DNA of 64,000 bases from an uncultured Paracoccaceae bacterium. GTDB lineage: Bacteria; Pseudomonadota; Alphaproteobacteria; Rhodobacterales; Rhodobacteraceae. The translations under genes and the position numbers were made by a program. The DNA lies in NCBI GenBank assembly GCA_947493745.1, contig CANLSM010000001.1, positions 1-64,000 of the forward strand, read 5' to 3'. Within the stretch, counting starts at the first letter, position 1. Each line of letters starts with the position of its first letter. The notes beneath the pieces were generated by a model. That model searched no databases. It was not told the DNA's origin and worked only from the letters and a program-made list of their open reading frames with translations. Shown here piece after piece: positions 1 to 7,806 of this stretch.

Positions 1-259
1 TAACTTCCTCTTGAAAATGGGCCTCATTTGTCGAAGCAGACCTTGGCGCAGACTGCAGCATTGGTCAAACTGGGCTCGAAGCCGACATCCAGTAACCTCA
101 CTCGATGCTACGACGCAGCTCGCCATAGAAGACATGCGCTGCGCTCCAATGCTCTTGTGGCAGTGAACATTGAATTGGGGGACAGATCTGCCCTTTTCAG
201 AAATTGCACGAATGAAGTATTCTTCACGAGTTACGCCGAATTGACTGGGAGGGTGCCAG
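1..259. other. Left edge without a supported gene
   Basis: No convincing coding region is seen. A 97-codon frame starting with TTG at 28 runs through this stretch, but it lacks a clear ribosome binding site, has unremarkable composition and overlaps the better-supported gene at 260. The segment is probably intergenic or degraded island DNA. The only useful signal is the GGGAGGGTG ribosome binding site near 248-254 that serves the next gene. Confidence 0.4.
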
Positions 260-844
260 ATGATGGAAGCTTGGATAGGACTTGCAGGCGTAATTGTCGG
301 GAGCTTCATAACAATCTCTAAAGACACATGGTTGTCTTGGATCGAACGACGGCGCAGCGGATCCTACGCAGCGATCCGGCTCACCTGCACTTTGGAAGAA
401 TATGCAGATAAATGTATCGATGTGGTACTTGATGATGGTACCGCCTATGGACAACCGGCTGGGCGAACCGACGACGGACAAGAGTATCATGCAGCTCAAG
501 CGGAGCTTCCTGCGCCCCCAGATTATCCAGACGATATTGACTGGCGAAGCCTCAATGAACCTTTGATGCACCGCGTATTGGCTCTGCCGAACATGGCTAG
601 GAGTACTGATCGCCACATCGACATCGCCGCTGAACATGCTTTCCCACCATACTACGAGGAGGCTTTCGAAGCTCGCCAGAAGGGTTACGCTCACCTCGGC
701 ATTGAAGCTTTGGAAACGGCGAAAGAGCTGCGCCAGCGATTCAAAATAAGTGCTAAAGGGCGAACTGATTTGAACGTCGATTGGGACGCGGAGGCCTTCC
801 TACGCGACAGGCTGGCCAGGTTGAAGGGTACGGTTCAATCATGA
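260..844 (+). CDS. Hypothetical protein with one N-terminal membrane segment
   Basis: A 194-residue protein of no recognised family. Residues 4-21 form a hydrophobic segment (LAGVIVGSFI), followed by a basic stretch (ERRRSG) that suggests a single membrane anchor with the rest in the cytoplasm. The remainder is soluble and rich in Glu, Asp and Arg, with a likely helical C-terminal half. The start ATG at 260, or the ATG at 263, follows a good GGGAGGGTG site. It lies in an A+T-richer region with an ATPase and an integrase, so it is probably island cargo. Its role cannot be inferred. Confidence 0.6.
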   Translation: MMEAWIGLAGVIVGSFITISKDTWLSWIERRRSGSYAAIRLTCTLEEYADKCIDVVLDDGTAYGQPAGRTDDGQEYHAAQAELPAPPDYPDDIDWRSLNEPLMHRVLALPNMARSTDRHIDIAAEHAFPPYYEEAFEARQKGYAHLGIEALETAKELRQRFKISAKGRTDLNVDWDAEAFLRDRLARLKGTVQS

Positions 845-1032
845 TCAGCCTGCTGGTCTACGACCCGGTTGCTTAGGACGGCCAAATGTGTGCTTACAAG
901 CGTTGGATCCGACGCTGCGGCGCAGCCCGATGAACTGGGCTTTCGCGGCCCGCGAGTTCCCGGAAGGGGTTTCAACTACAGCCTGAAGCGGGTAATTCTT
1001 GGCAGTGTTTCGTCGAATACGGGTGCTAATAC

Positions 1033-3063
1033 TTGATCAAGATAGATTTTCATATTCACACCAAACCGAGCATCCTCGATGCAGCATTCGAATTTTCCCA
1101 AGCAAGGCTGGACGAATATATTGCGAGTGCAGGCCTCGATTGCATTGCGATCACCAATCACAATCTGTTCGACAAGGAGCAGTATGTAACGATCAAAAAC
1201 GCCGTTTGTGTACCAGTCTTTCCGGGCATTGAAGTTGATCTTTGCAAGGCACAAATCCTTGTGTTTGCCGACGGGCAAGACCTCGATGGATTTGAGGCAA
1301 AGTGTAGTCGCGTCTCGGCTAGTTGTGCAGAAATAGGAGCCTCGGTCTCCATTGAAGAGTTCAAAGACATTTTTGGCGATTTGAACGAGTACATCTTGAT
1401 TCCTCACTATGACAAAAAGCCAGCCATAGATGAGGCCACGCTTTCCCAACTTGCCCCACATGTGACGTCAGGGGAGGTGAGCAGCGCAAAGAAGTTCATT
1501 TACTGCATGAACAGTACTGAGAGGTTAGTCCCGGTGTACTTTAGTGACTGTCGTGTACGGGACGATCTTGATCCATTGCCCACGCGACAAACCTACTTGG
1601 AATGCAGCGAACCGACTTTTAGAGCGATAAAGGAGTGCCTTCGCGACAAATCCAAGGTTGCGCTTTCAAGAGCAGACGGCAACCGATTGTTTCAAGTATT
1701 CGAGAACGGCCAACAACTTTCAACAGGTCTGAATGTCATCTTGGGAGACAGGTCATCCGGAAAGTCACATACACTAGAGTCGCTGAAGAAACGGTTTCCT
1801 GAGTCGTACCACATCCGGCAATTTGCTTTGGTCGCCAGAGATACAGAAGAAGATGAGAGGAAATTCAATTCGTACCTGACCCGCAAGCAGGGTCTCTTTT
1901 CGAAAGACTATCTCACTGCTCTACAACAGGTCATTGAGGATGTTATGAACATCGACCTAGAAGAGGATGAGCGTCAGGTCGAGGCGTATCTCTCTTCGCT
2001 GTTGGACTTTGCCCGTGAGCGGGAAAGACATGACGCTTTCTCAAAAGCCAAAATCTACAGTGAAGACCCATTTCCTGATCGGAACCTTAAGGGCCTCCAA
2101 GACCTGATCGCTTCGACGAAGAACCTTATCAGCAATGTTGAGTTCAAGGAGACCATTGCCAAGCATGTTGCTCGTGATAACCTTATCGCTCTCTATGTCG
2201 ACCTTATGCAGAAATATGCTAGCCAAGAAGAGCTGAGACTGAAAAGGGCTTGGGTCAACGACCTTGTCCAGAACATTAAGTCGAAGCTCCAACTGCGGTC
2301 GGCAGCCCCGAGGATATCCGACGTCGACTTGTATGATGTTGCTTTGAACAAGAGGAAGATCAGCAAATTTGAAGGCATATCAAAACTTGCGCAGACGCCA
2401 AAGACTCCGCTCCGCAAGAGTATGCGCGGTTTCTCCGTCGTGGCCGAAGTCGGGCCCTTCAGGGGTGCCCAAGAAATTTGGAACGTGCTCAGGCGACGCC
2501 AGGCGTCGTTCGCGAATGCATTCAAGGCATACGATGAACCCAACAAGTTTTTGCAAGAGTTGAAAGCAATTGGCGGAGATGTGAAACCCCCTGATTTCTC
2601 AAAGTACTTCGTTAAAATCGACTATCGCATCCTGAACAAGGATGGATTTGATGCGTCGGGTGGGGAAAGATCGGAGTTCTTCCTACTCGACGAGATTGAA
2701 GGTGCTGCGGAACACGAAATGCTGTTGATCGATGAACCTGAGTCGTCTTTTGACAACTCGTTCCTGAAAGACGACGTGAACGCACTCATCAAAGAAATGG
2801 CAAAGAAGATGCCTGTTGTGGTGGTGACGCATAATAACACTGTCGGCATGACTATTAAGCCAGACTATTTGCTGTTTACTCAGAAGACCATTGAAGAGGG
2901 TGAGGTCGTTTGGCGCACATACTCAGGCTATCCTACCAGCAAAAACCTGAAATCTCCGGACGGCAAGCAGGTAGATACTCTTGATATATTGCTTGGAAGT
3001 CTGGAAGCGGGTTCAGAAGCCTATGACGAAAGAAGGCGGAGCTATGAAAATCTTAAAGATTGA
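1033..3063 (+). CDS. PHP-domain/ABC-type ATPase fusion protein (candidate defence or conflict ATPase)
   Basis: A 676-residue protein with two parts. Residues 1-180 look like a PHP metal-dependent phosphoesterase domain: HIH at 7-9, NHN around 43, PGIE at 64-67 and a His in IPHYD near 125. The usual last motif (Asp-x-His) reads SDCR at 171-174, so one ligand looks replaced. From about 225 on is an SMC/RecF-like ABC ATPase: Walker A GDRSSGKS at 238-245, a long charged helical insertion, signature ASGGERS near 541, Walker B LLIDEPESSFD near 564, and H-loop VTHNN near 600. PHP-ABC fusions such as TrlF are described in bacterial conflict systems; whether this one acts on nucleic acid is inference. 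The start is TTG, directly after an in-frame stop at 1027. Base composition is A+T-richer than the flanking chromosome. Confidence 0.75.
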   Translation: MIKIDFHIHTKPSILDAAFEFSQARLDEYIASAGLDCIAITNHNLFDKEQYVTIKNAVCVPVFPGIEVDLCKAQILVFADGQDLDGFEAKCSRVSASCAEIGASVSIEEFKDIFGDLNEYILIPHYDKKPAIDEATLSQLAPHVTSGEVSSAKKFIYCMNSTERLVPVYFSDCRVRDDLDPLPTRQTYLECSEPTFRAIKECLRDKSKVALSRADGNRLFQVFENGQQLSTGLNVILGDRSSGKSHTLESLKKRFPESYHIRQFALVARDTEEDERKFNSYLTRKQGLFSKDYLTALQQVIEDVMNIDLEEDERQVEAYLSSLLDFARERERHDAFSKAKIYSEDPFPDRNLKGLQDLIASTKNLISNVEFKETIAKHVARDNLIALYVDLMQKYASQEELRLKRAWVNDLVQNIKSKLQLRSAAPRISDVDLYDVALNKRKISKFEGISKLAQTPKTPLRKSMRGFSVVAEVGPFRGAQEIWNVLRRRQASFANAFKAYDEPNKFLQELKAIGGDVKPPDFSKYFVKIDYRILNKDGFDASGGERSEFFLLDEIEGAAEHEMLLIDEPESSFDNSFLKDDVNALIKEMAKKMPVVVVTHNNTVGMTIKPDYLLFTQKTIEEGEVVWRTYSGYPTSKNLKSPDGKQVDTLDILLGSLEAGSEAYDERRRSYENLKD

Positions 3064-3340
3064 AAACGGAAATGGCTATTTTTACCTTCAGCATGACAGC
3101 GAGTGGCAGCCCATCGACGCGATTGACAAGACTGCATTGCTTAAGCTCTTGGACCTGTATTTGGAAAACGACGTGGAGATGGATTCCCCAGATGATCAGA
3201 GCGTGAGCAATCAGGCGCATGCTATCATTTATCGTGGCATCTTTGATAAGTTATCGCAGCTTACCGATGAAAAGAGCAGGTTTAAGGATGAGAGCGAAAC
3301 CCTCTACCTCGATGAGATGAAGAAATACGCTACCCAGTGA
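3044..3340 (+). CDS. Small acidic protein overlapping the PHP-ATPase gene
   Basis: A 98-residue soluble protein without a recognised domain, rich in Asp and Glu and predicted mainly helical, beginning MKILKIENG. The ATG at 3044 lies 20 bases inside the end of the ATPase gene and is preceded by AAGGCGGAG, so the two are almost certainly translationally coupled. A longer in-frame frame from 2981 exists but would lie wholly inside the ATPase gene. Fixed overlap with a large ATPase suggests a partner, adaptor or inhibitor subunit. Function is unknown. Confidence 0.65.
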   Translation: MKILKIENGNGYFYLQHDSEWQPIDAIDKTALLKLLDLYLENDVEMDSPDDQSVSNQAHAIIYRGIFDKLSQLTDEKSRFKDESETLYLDEMKKYATQ

Positions 3341-3429
3341 ACGGTCCACCGCAGCAGCCGCGCTCCACATTTTTTTCTGTTACTTGGATGAATGTCAGCT
3401 TTGGTATCTGCTCGACTTCGATTGGCACC

Positions 3430-3471
3430 GCAGCGAATGACGGCTTCCCGCCCGAACCAGACATTCGCAGC
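3430..3471. repeat. Palindromic repeat-like element
   Basis: The left arm GCAGCGAATG (3430-3439) and the right arm CATTCGCAGC (3462-3471) are inverted copies with one mismatch, separated by 22 bases that include GGCTTCCCGCCC. I recall intergenic palindromes of this form being common in alphaproteobacterial genomes, but no other copy is seen in this window. It sits in the 219-base gap between the ATPase pair and the convergent integrase gene. Confidence 0.45.
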
Positions 3472-3559
3472 ATTTTGTAGGAAGGTCTGCAATGCGTTTC
3501 TGGCCATACCCAATCTCTTGAACGAAGCTGTCCAACGACGTGACTGTCGCCACGCCGCG

Positions 3560-4741
3560 TCATGCTGAGGACAGAGTTACAACATTCGCCGCAATGTCAC
3601 GCGCATTCGCAACCGTCGCCCATGCCTCCATAAGTGTCCGTCGCTTGTCGAACAGGTCAGACCGCGCATAGGCGGCTTCTGCTTTGTCCTTAATTCCATG
3701 AGCTAACGCCGCTTCGATCACTTCGCGCGGAAAGCCGGTGGTTTCGCCCGCCCAATCGCGGAAGGTCGAACGGAAGCCATGAACAGTGATATCTTGGCGT
3801 TCCATGCGACGCAGAACGGCAGTCATGCTCATGTCGGAGATCGGCTTGTCGGGTTTTGCCTCACTTTCGAAGGTTAGCTTGTCGCCGCCTCGTTTGCCGC
3901 CAAGCAAAGCAAGCGCCGCCTCGGAAAGCGGCACGCGGTGCTCTCTACCAGCTTTCATGCGGTTTGCCGGGATCGTCCAAACCTTTGCTTCAAGGTCAAT
4001 CTCGGCCCATGTCGCGCCCCGCGTCTCGCCCGAGCGTGATGCCGTTAGAATCGTGAAGCCCAAGGCGCGCGCCGCCACACCTTCTCGGGTTTCCAATTGC
4101 GCCATGAAGTTTCCTATCTCGGCATGAGGCAAGGCGGGATGGTGTTTGACTGCCCGCACTTTCGTGGGCTTGGGCAAGAGGTGATCCAGATGCCCGCGCC
4201 AGCGGGCCGGATTGTCGCCCGTGCGGATGCCCAGAGCCGATGCATAATCTAGCACCGCTTCTATACGTTGTCGGACGCGGTTTGCGGTCTCGGGCTTGAC
4301 TGACCAGATCGGGGTCAGCGCGGCGATCACGTCGGCGGTCTCGATCTTGGCAACTTGAGCCTGTCCGATCTTTGGGAAAGCATAGGCTTCCAACGTGGAT
4401 GTCCATTGCGCCGCGTGTTTGGCGTTCTTCCAGCCGGGACGTTTGCTTTCGATCAGTTCGAGAGCTGCATACTTGAAGGTCTTGGGCTTTGCTTGTCGCT
4501 TCTTCGCAATCGGGTCTTCGCCCTCGGCGATGAGGCGACGCGCCTCAGATGCGCGGTCGCGGGCCATTGCTAGGCTCACGTCGGGATACGACCCGAGGCC
4601 CAGATCACGCCGCCGCCCTTTCACCTGATAGCGCAGAACCCATGACCGCGATCCTGATGGCTTGACATAGAGGAAAAGCCCACGCCCGTCACCATGACGC
4701 CCGGGGCCTGCCGTCTTCACTTTCTGCGCGCTTAAGATCAT
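3560..4741 (-). CDS. P4-type tyrosine recombinase (integrase)
   Basis: A 393-residue site-specific recombinase that would catalyse integration and excision of a genomic island. The N-terminus (residues 1-80) is the DUF4102 arm-binding domain typical of P4-like integrases, with the motifs DGRGLFLYV and LGLGSYPDVSLAMAR. The C-terminal catalytic domain shows the expected Arg (TASRSGETRG), the HGFRSTFRDW box (His-x-x-Arg), a later His (ALAHG) and the nucleophilic Tyr in AAYARSD. Length is normal for the family and no break is visible, so it may be active. No tRNA gene lies beside it in this window, so the attachment site is not identified. It marks the right end of the island at 1-4741. Confidence 0.93.
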   Translation of the reverse strand: MILSAQKVKTAGPGRHGDGRGLFLYVKPSGSRSWVLRYQVKGRRRDLGLGSYPDVSLAMARDRASEARRLIAEGEDPIAKKRQAKPKTFKYAALELIESKRPGWKNAKHAAQWTSTLEAYAFPKIGQAQVAKIETADVIAALTPIWSVKPETANRVRQRIEAVLDYASALGIRTGDNPARWRGHLDHLLPKPTKVRAVKHHPALPHAEIGNFMAQLETREGVAARALGFTILTASRSGETRGATWAEIDLEAKVWTIPANRMKAGREHRVPLSEAALALLGGKRGGDKLTFESEAKPDKPISDMSMTAVLRRMERQDITVHGFRSTFRDWAGETTGFPREVIEAALAHGIKDKAEAAYARSDLFDKRRTLMEAWATVANARDIAANVVTLSSA

Positions 4742-5041
4742 ACCGTTCCCACATTTGTTCCCACACTTTTTCTCGATTTAGGGTGGACGGGCACGAACTT
4801 CAATGGTCGAGAACGAATATATCTATATGACATATATTGTATATTCTTGTTTCAGACGAGTTCACGCGAACCGCAGAAAACACGGGTTATACGGACTTCG
4901 TCTCCGCCACCTGCCAATTCTGCTTGGTGCTGATAGCCCCCAATGGGTATGTTTGCGGGCCGCTTGGGGCGCGGAACTCCTGCACTGCGGAATGGGATCC
5001 GAGACATTTGTGTTTCGAGCCAGCCTCGACTGAGCCGCTCC
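4742..5041. other. Gap between the island integrase and the catabolic operon
   Basis: About 300 bases without a convincing gene. The part next to the integrase carries two direct repeats (listed separately) and an A+T-rich tract at 4810-4850 that could hold the integrase promoter. Short frames on the + strand (for example 4803-5033) have no family resemblance and are judged spurious. No tRNA or tmRNA end was recognised. Confidence 0.5.
4745..4765. repeat. Two direct repeats at the integrase start
   Basis: GTTCCCACA occurs at 4745-4753 and again at 4757-4765, separated by TTT, only 3 bases upstream of the integrase start codon at 4741. Short direct repeats at this place are plausible arm-type binding sites for the integrase, or an operator by which it limits its own expression. 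This assignment is inference. Confidence 0.5.
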
Positions 5042-5911
5042 CTAGGTCTCGGCGACGAGGGTCACGTCGAATTCCACGTGCAGGAAGGGATCTGTCACAT
5101 TGCCTGAAATCTCCATACCGTCCGGAAACTCCCCGGCGGGTCGCTCGACATATGTCATCACGAGATCGTTGCGGACGCCAAAGACAGTGTCCTGATCGAG
5201 ATAGGGGTCATCGTCGGGAAAGATTTCCGTGACCAGCGAGCGATATCCGGGTGCTGTCACAATGTAATGCAGGTGCGATGGTCGCCACGGATGCCGACCA
5301 CAGGCACGCAGGATGTCACCAACCGGTCCATCGGAGGGAACTGTGTATTCCACCGGCTTTACGGTCGTGAAGGCATAGCGTCCGTCCGCGCCGACCTTCA
5401 TCAGCCCGTGAAATGAGTACATGTCCTGTTCATCGTCCTGGCTCGCATAGAGCCCGTTGGGCGCGGTCTGCCAGATATCGAGCTCAGCCCCGGCAATGGG
5501 TTTGCCGTCCACGTCCTTGATCATGCCTTCGGCCAACAGGACGGGACCACCATAATGGCGCTTCATATCGCCTCCGATCGCCAGCGGCGGCGCGCCTGAG
5601 ACATGAAACGGACCGAGCACGGATGAACTCGTCGCCTCGGGGCTCGAATGCAGCATATCGACCAGTGAGGACATGCCAAGGACGTCGGAGGCCAGAACGA
5701 ACTCGTGCCGGTCCTTGGTCTCGACAGCGGCGCAGCCTTCCAGGAAGGCGATGCCCGCCCGCCATTCATCATGGGTCAGGTTGGTCTCGCGTGCGAAATC
5801 ATGAAGGTGCCTGACGAGCGCGCCCATGATCTCACGAATGCGCGGCTCGGTATCCTTGGCCAGATAGCTCATGAAGACATCGGTGATGTTGTCCTTCGTG
5901 ACCGTGCGCAT
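5042..5911 (-). CDS. Intradiol ring-cleavage dioxygenase (hydroxyquinol/catechol 1,2-dioxygenase family)
   Basis: A 289-residue non-haem Fe(III) enzyme expected to open an ortho-dihydroxylated aromatic ring to a muconate or maleylacetate product. Residues 1-95 are the helical N-terminal dimerisation domain. The catalytic part has LGPFHV, DIWQTAPNGLY (first Tyr ligand), KPVEYTVPSDGPVG (second Tyr) and HPWRPSHLHY (two His ligands). The length suits hydroxyquinol or catechol 1,2-dioxygenases, but the exact substrate is not fixed by the sequence. It is the last gene of a leftward operon with a TRAP transporter 11 bases upstream. No maleylacetate reductase or muconate cycloisomerase is nearby. Confidence 0.88.
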   Translation of the reverse strand: MRTVTKDNITDVFMSYLAKDTEPRIREIMGALVRHLHDFARETNLTHDEWRAGIAFLEGCAAVETKDRHEFVLASDVLGMSSLVDMLHSSPEATSSSVLGPFHVSGAPPLAIGGDMKRHYGGPVLLAEGMIKDVDGKPIAGAELDIWQTAPNGLYASQDDEQDMYSFHGLMKVGADGRYAFTTVKPVEYTVPSDGPVGDILRACGRHPWRPSHLHYIVTAPGYRSLVTEIFPDDDPYLDQDTVFGVRNDLVMTYVERPAGEFPDGMEISGNVTDPFLHVEFDVTLVAET

Positions 5912-5922
5912 CGGGTACCTCC

Positions 5923-7227
5923 TTAGATCAGGGCAAGGCTGAGGATCGGGAACTCGATCAATATGAAAAGAACGATCAGCATGACAAAGGCGAAGGGCAG
6001 CGCGCCCATGAAGACGTCTTTCAGCGATATGCGATCATCATTGATCGTGGACTTGATCACAAAGCAGGATATGCCAAGCGGTGGTGTAAGCAATCCTATT
6101 TCCGCGCCGACAACGGTGATGATACCGAACCAGATCAGCGACATATCAAGCGTCTCTACCAATGGCAGGAACAGCGGGACCACGATCAGGATGATCGATG
6201 CCGTATCCAGCAGCGTGCCCAGAAACAGCATCAGCAGGACGTAAAGCAACATGATGGACCAGAACGAGGCAGAGTTGCCGGCCAGCAGGTCCTGAAGCTG
6301 ATTTGGCAGTCCTGCCAGACCGAGCATGCGGCTGTAGATCGAGGCGGCCGTGATAAGAAAGAGGATGGCCGCGGTGATGTGGCCGGTCTCCAGCAAGGCA
6401 TCCCAGAAGGCCTTTGCCGACATTGATTTTCGGATCAACGCGATGACAAGTGCGACCAGTGCTCCGGCGGCGCCCGCCTCGACCGCCGTCAGCCAGCCGG
6501 TGTAGATGCCGCCAAGCACCACACCGATCAGGAAAAGGGTCGGCAATGTCTTGGATGCAACCTCGCGCGCCGACATCCATTCAGTCTCTGCAACCGCACG
6601 TCCACCGAGGAAGCCAGGTGTGAAGCGGCCCATGAACCAGATTGCACCGACATAGGCGATTGCGAGCATGATGCCCGGGATAACCCCGGCAAGAAACATG
6701 TCCCCGACCGATTGCTCCGCCACGAAGGAATAGATGATCAGCATGGCAGATGGCGGGATGATCATGCCCAGCACCGAGGAGCCCGCGACAACACCCACAG
6801 CAAAGCGCGGGTTGTAATCCTGCGCCATCATCTGCGGCACCGAGACCTTGGTGAAGACCGAAGCCGACGCGATGGAGGAGCCGGTGACGGCCGCAAAGAC
6901 GGCATTGGCACCCACCGTGGCCATCCCGATGCCTCCCTTCACCTTTCGGAAGCGCATCGTCATGACCTCGTAGATATCCCTGCCCAGCCCGGCCTTCGAG
7001 ACGATCAGCCCCATGAAAGTAAAGAGCGGAATGGTGGCGAAGCTGTACTCCATCGCGGTGTCGCCCACAGCCACCTTCATCAGGTTCAGCGCCAGGGTGA
7101 AATTGTCGCGCATCAGCCAGATGGAAATCAGCGACACGACGCCAAGCGCCACGGGAATGTAGACGCCGGAATAGATCAGAAAGATGATCGCTATGACCGA
7201 GATGAGGCCGATCTCAATCGGGGTCAT
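5923..7227 (-). CDS. dctM: TRAP transporter large permease, DctM type
   Basis: A 434-residue inner-membrane protein with about 12 hydrophobic helices, the ion-coupled translocation subunit of a tripartite ATP-independent periplasmic transporter. DctM hallmarks are seen: GLIVSKAGLGRDIYEVM, SIASASVFTKVSVPQM, IIPPSAMLIIYSF, and LLTPPLGISCFVIK near the C-terminus. Its start overlaps the stop of the small permease by 4 bases (ATGA). The operon context suggests uptake of an aromatic acid or a related carboxylate. Confidence 0.93.
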   Translation of the reverse strand: MTPIEIGLISVIAIIFLIYSGVYIPVALGVVSLISIWLMRDNFTLALNLMKVAVGDTAMEYSFATIPLFTFMGLIVSKAGLGRDIYEVMTMRFRKVKGGIGMATVGANAVFAAVTGSSIASASVFTKVSVPQMMAQDYNPRFAVGVVAGSSVLGMIIPPSAMLIIYSFVAEQSVGDMFLAGVIPGIMLAIAYVGAIWFMGRFTPGFLGGRAVAETEWMSAREVASKTLPTLFLIGVVLGGIYTGWLTAVEAGAAGALVALVIALIRKSMSAKAFWDALLETGHITAAILFLITAASIYSRMLGLAGLPNQLQDLLAGNSASFWSIMLLYVLLMLFLGTLLDTASIILIVVPLFLPLVETLDMSLIWFGIITVVGAEIGLLTPPLGISCFVIKSTINDDRISLKDVFMGALPFAFVMLIVLFILIEFPILSLALI

Positions 7228-7775
7228 TCGGGCGGCTCATCATGTTCCGGCGCACGGATCAACTGCGGGCGATCCTGTGCTGTGATGACCTTGAGGGTGA
7301 AGATCAGGCAGGCAAGCGCCGTTCCCGTCGCGATGACCAGTTTCACCGGCCACCATGGCAACGTGAACAGACCGGGGACGCCAAAATAATCCTGCGTGTC
7401 CCACATGTGCAGAAATTCAGGGAAGGTGATGTAGGCGATCAGCCCCATGAAGATTGCAGATATGGCATTGATGATGCGCCGCACGCCGGCGGTCAGGCCC
7501 GGGCGACGCGCGTGCATGAGGTTGAGAAACCCGTCGGATCTGGTCAACCGGTCCACCCGGACGACGTCTGCCAGTTGCAAAAAGACGATCAGCACCACGG
7601 AGAACTGGACCATCTCGTAGGTACCCCGCAGCGGCGCGGAAAACAGGCCGCGGGCGATCACGTCAACATTGAGGATGACCACCAACGCCAGCACCACAAG
7701 CGTGCCGAGGGCGTTGGCGGCAATTGCAAGGGCGTTGGCGATCCGCGAGAGGCCTGCAACAGCGGAGTTCAGCAT
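7224..7775 (-). CDS. dctQ: TRAP transporter small permease, DctQ type
   Basis: A 183-residue inner-membrane protein with four predicted helices. DctQ hallmarks are NVDVIARGLFSAPLRGTYE in the second helix region and FTLPWWPVKLV near the end. The ATG at 7775 is preferred over longer frames because it follows a GGGGGAAGGG ribosome site and because an extension would run into the coding region of the binding-protein gene. It is the small membrane partner of the DctM subunit downstream, with which it overlaps by 4 bases. Confidence 0.9.
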   Translation of the reverse strand: MLNSAVAGLSRIANALAIAANALGTLVVLALVVILNVDVIARGLFSAPLRGTYEMVQFSVVLIVFLQLADVVRVDRLTRSDGFLNLMHARRPGLTAGVRRIINAISAIFMGLIAYITFPEFLHMWDTQDYFGVPGLFTLPWWPVKLVIATGTALACLIFTLKVITAQDRPQLIRAPEHDEPPE

Positions 7776-7806
7776 GTCAGAGCCCTTCCCCCGGGTCGCC
7801 GGTCGG

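Noticed and set aside
28-321. 97-codon frame on the + strand at the left edge
   Set aside because: TTG start, no ribosome site, no family resemblance, and it overlaps the better-supported gene at 260.
3304-3563. Two leftward frames over the palindromic element after the small island gene
   Set aside because: They overlap the end of the 98-residue gene or the start of the integrase gap, and their sequence is explained by a palindromic repeat.
4803-5033. Possible gene or tRNA/tmRNA end beside the integrase
   Set aside because: The frame has no family features. The stretch near 4880-4915 loosely recalls a tmRNA 3' end, but it lacks the T-arm sequence and pairing.
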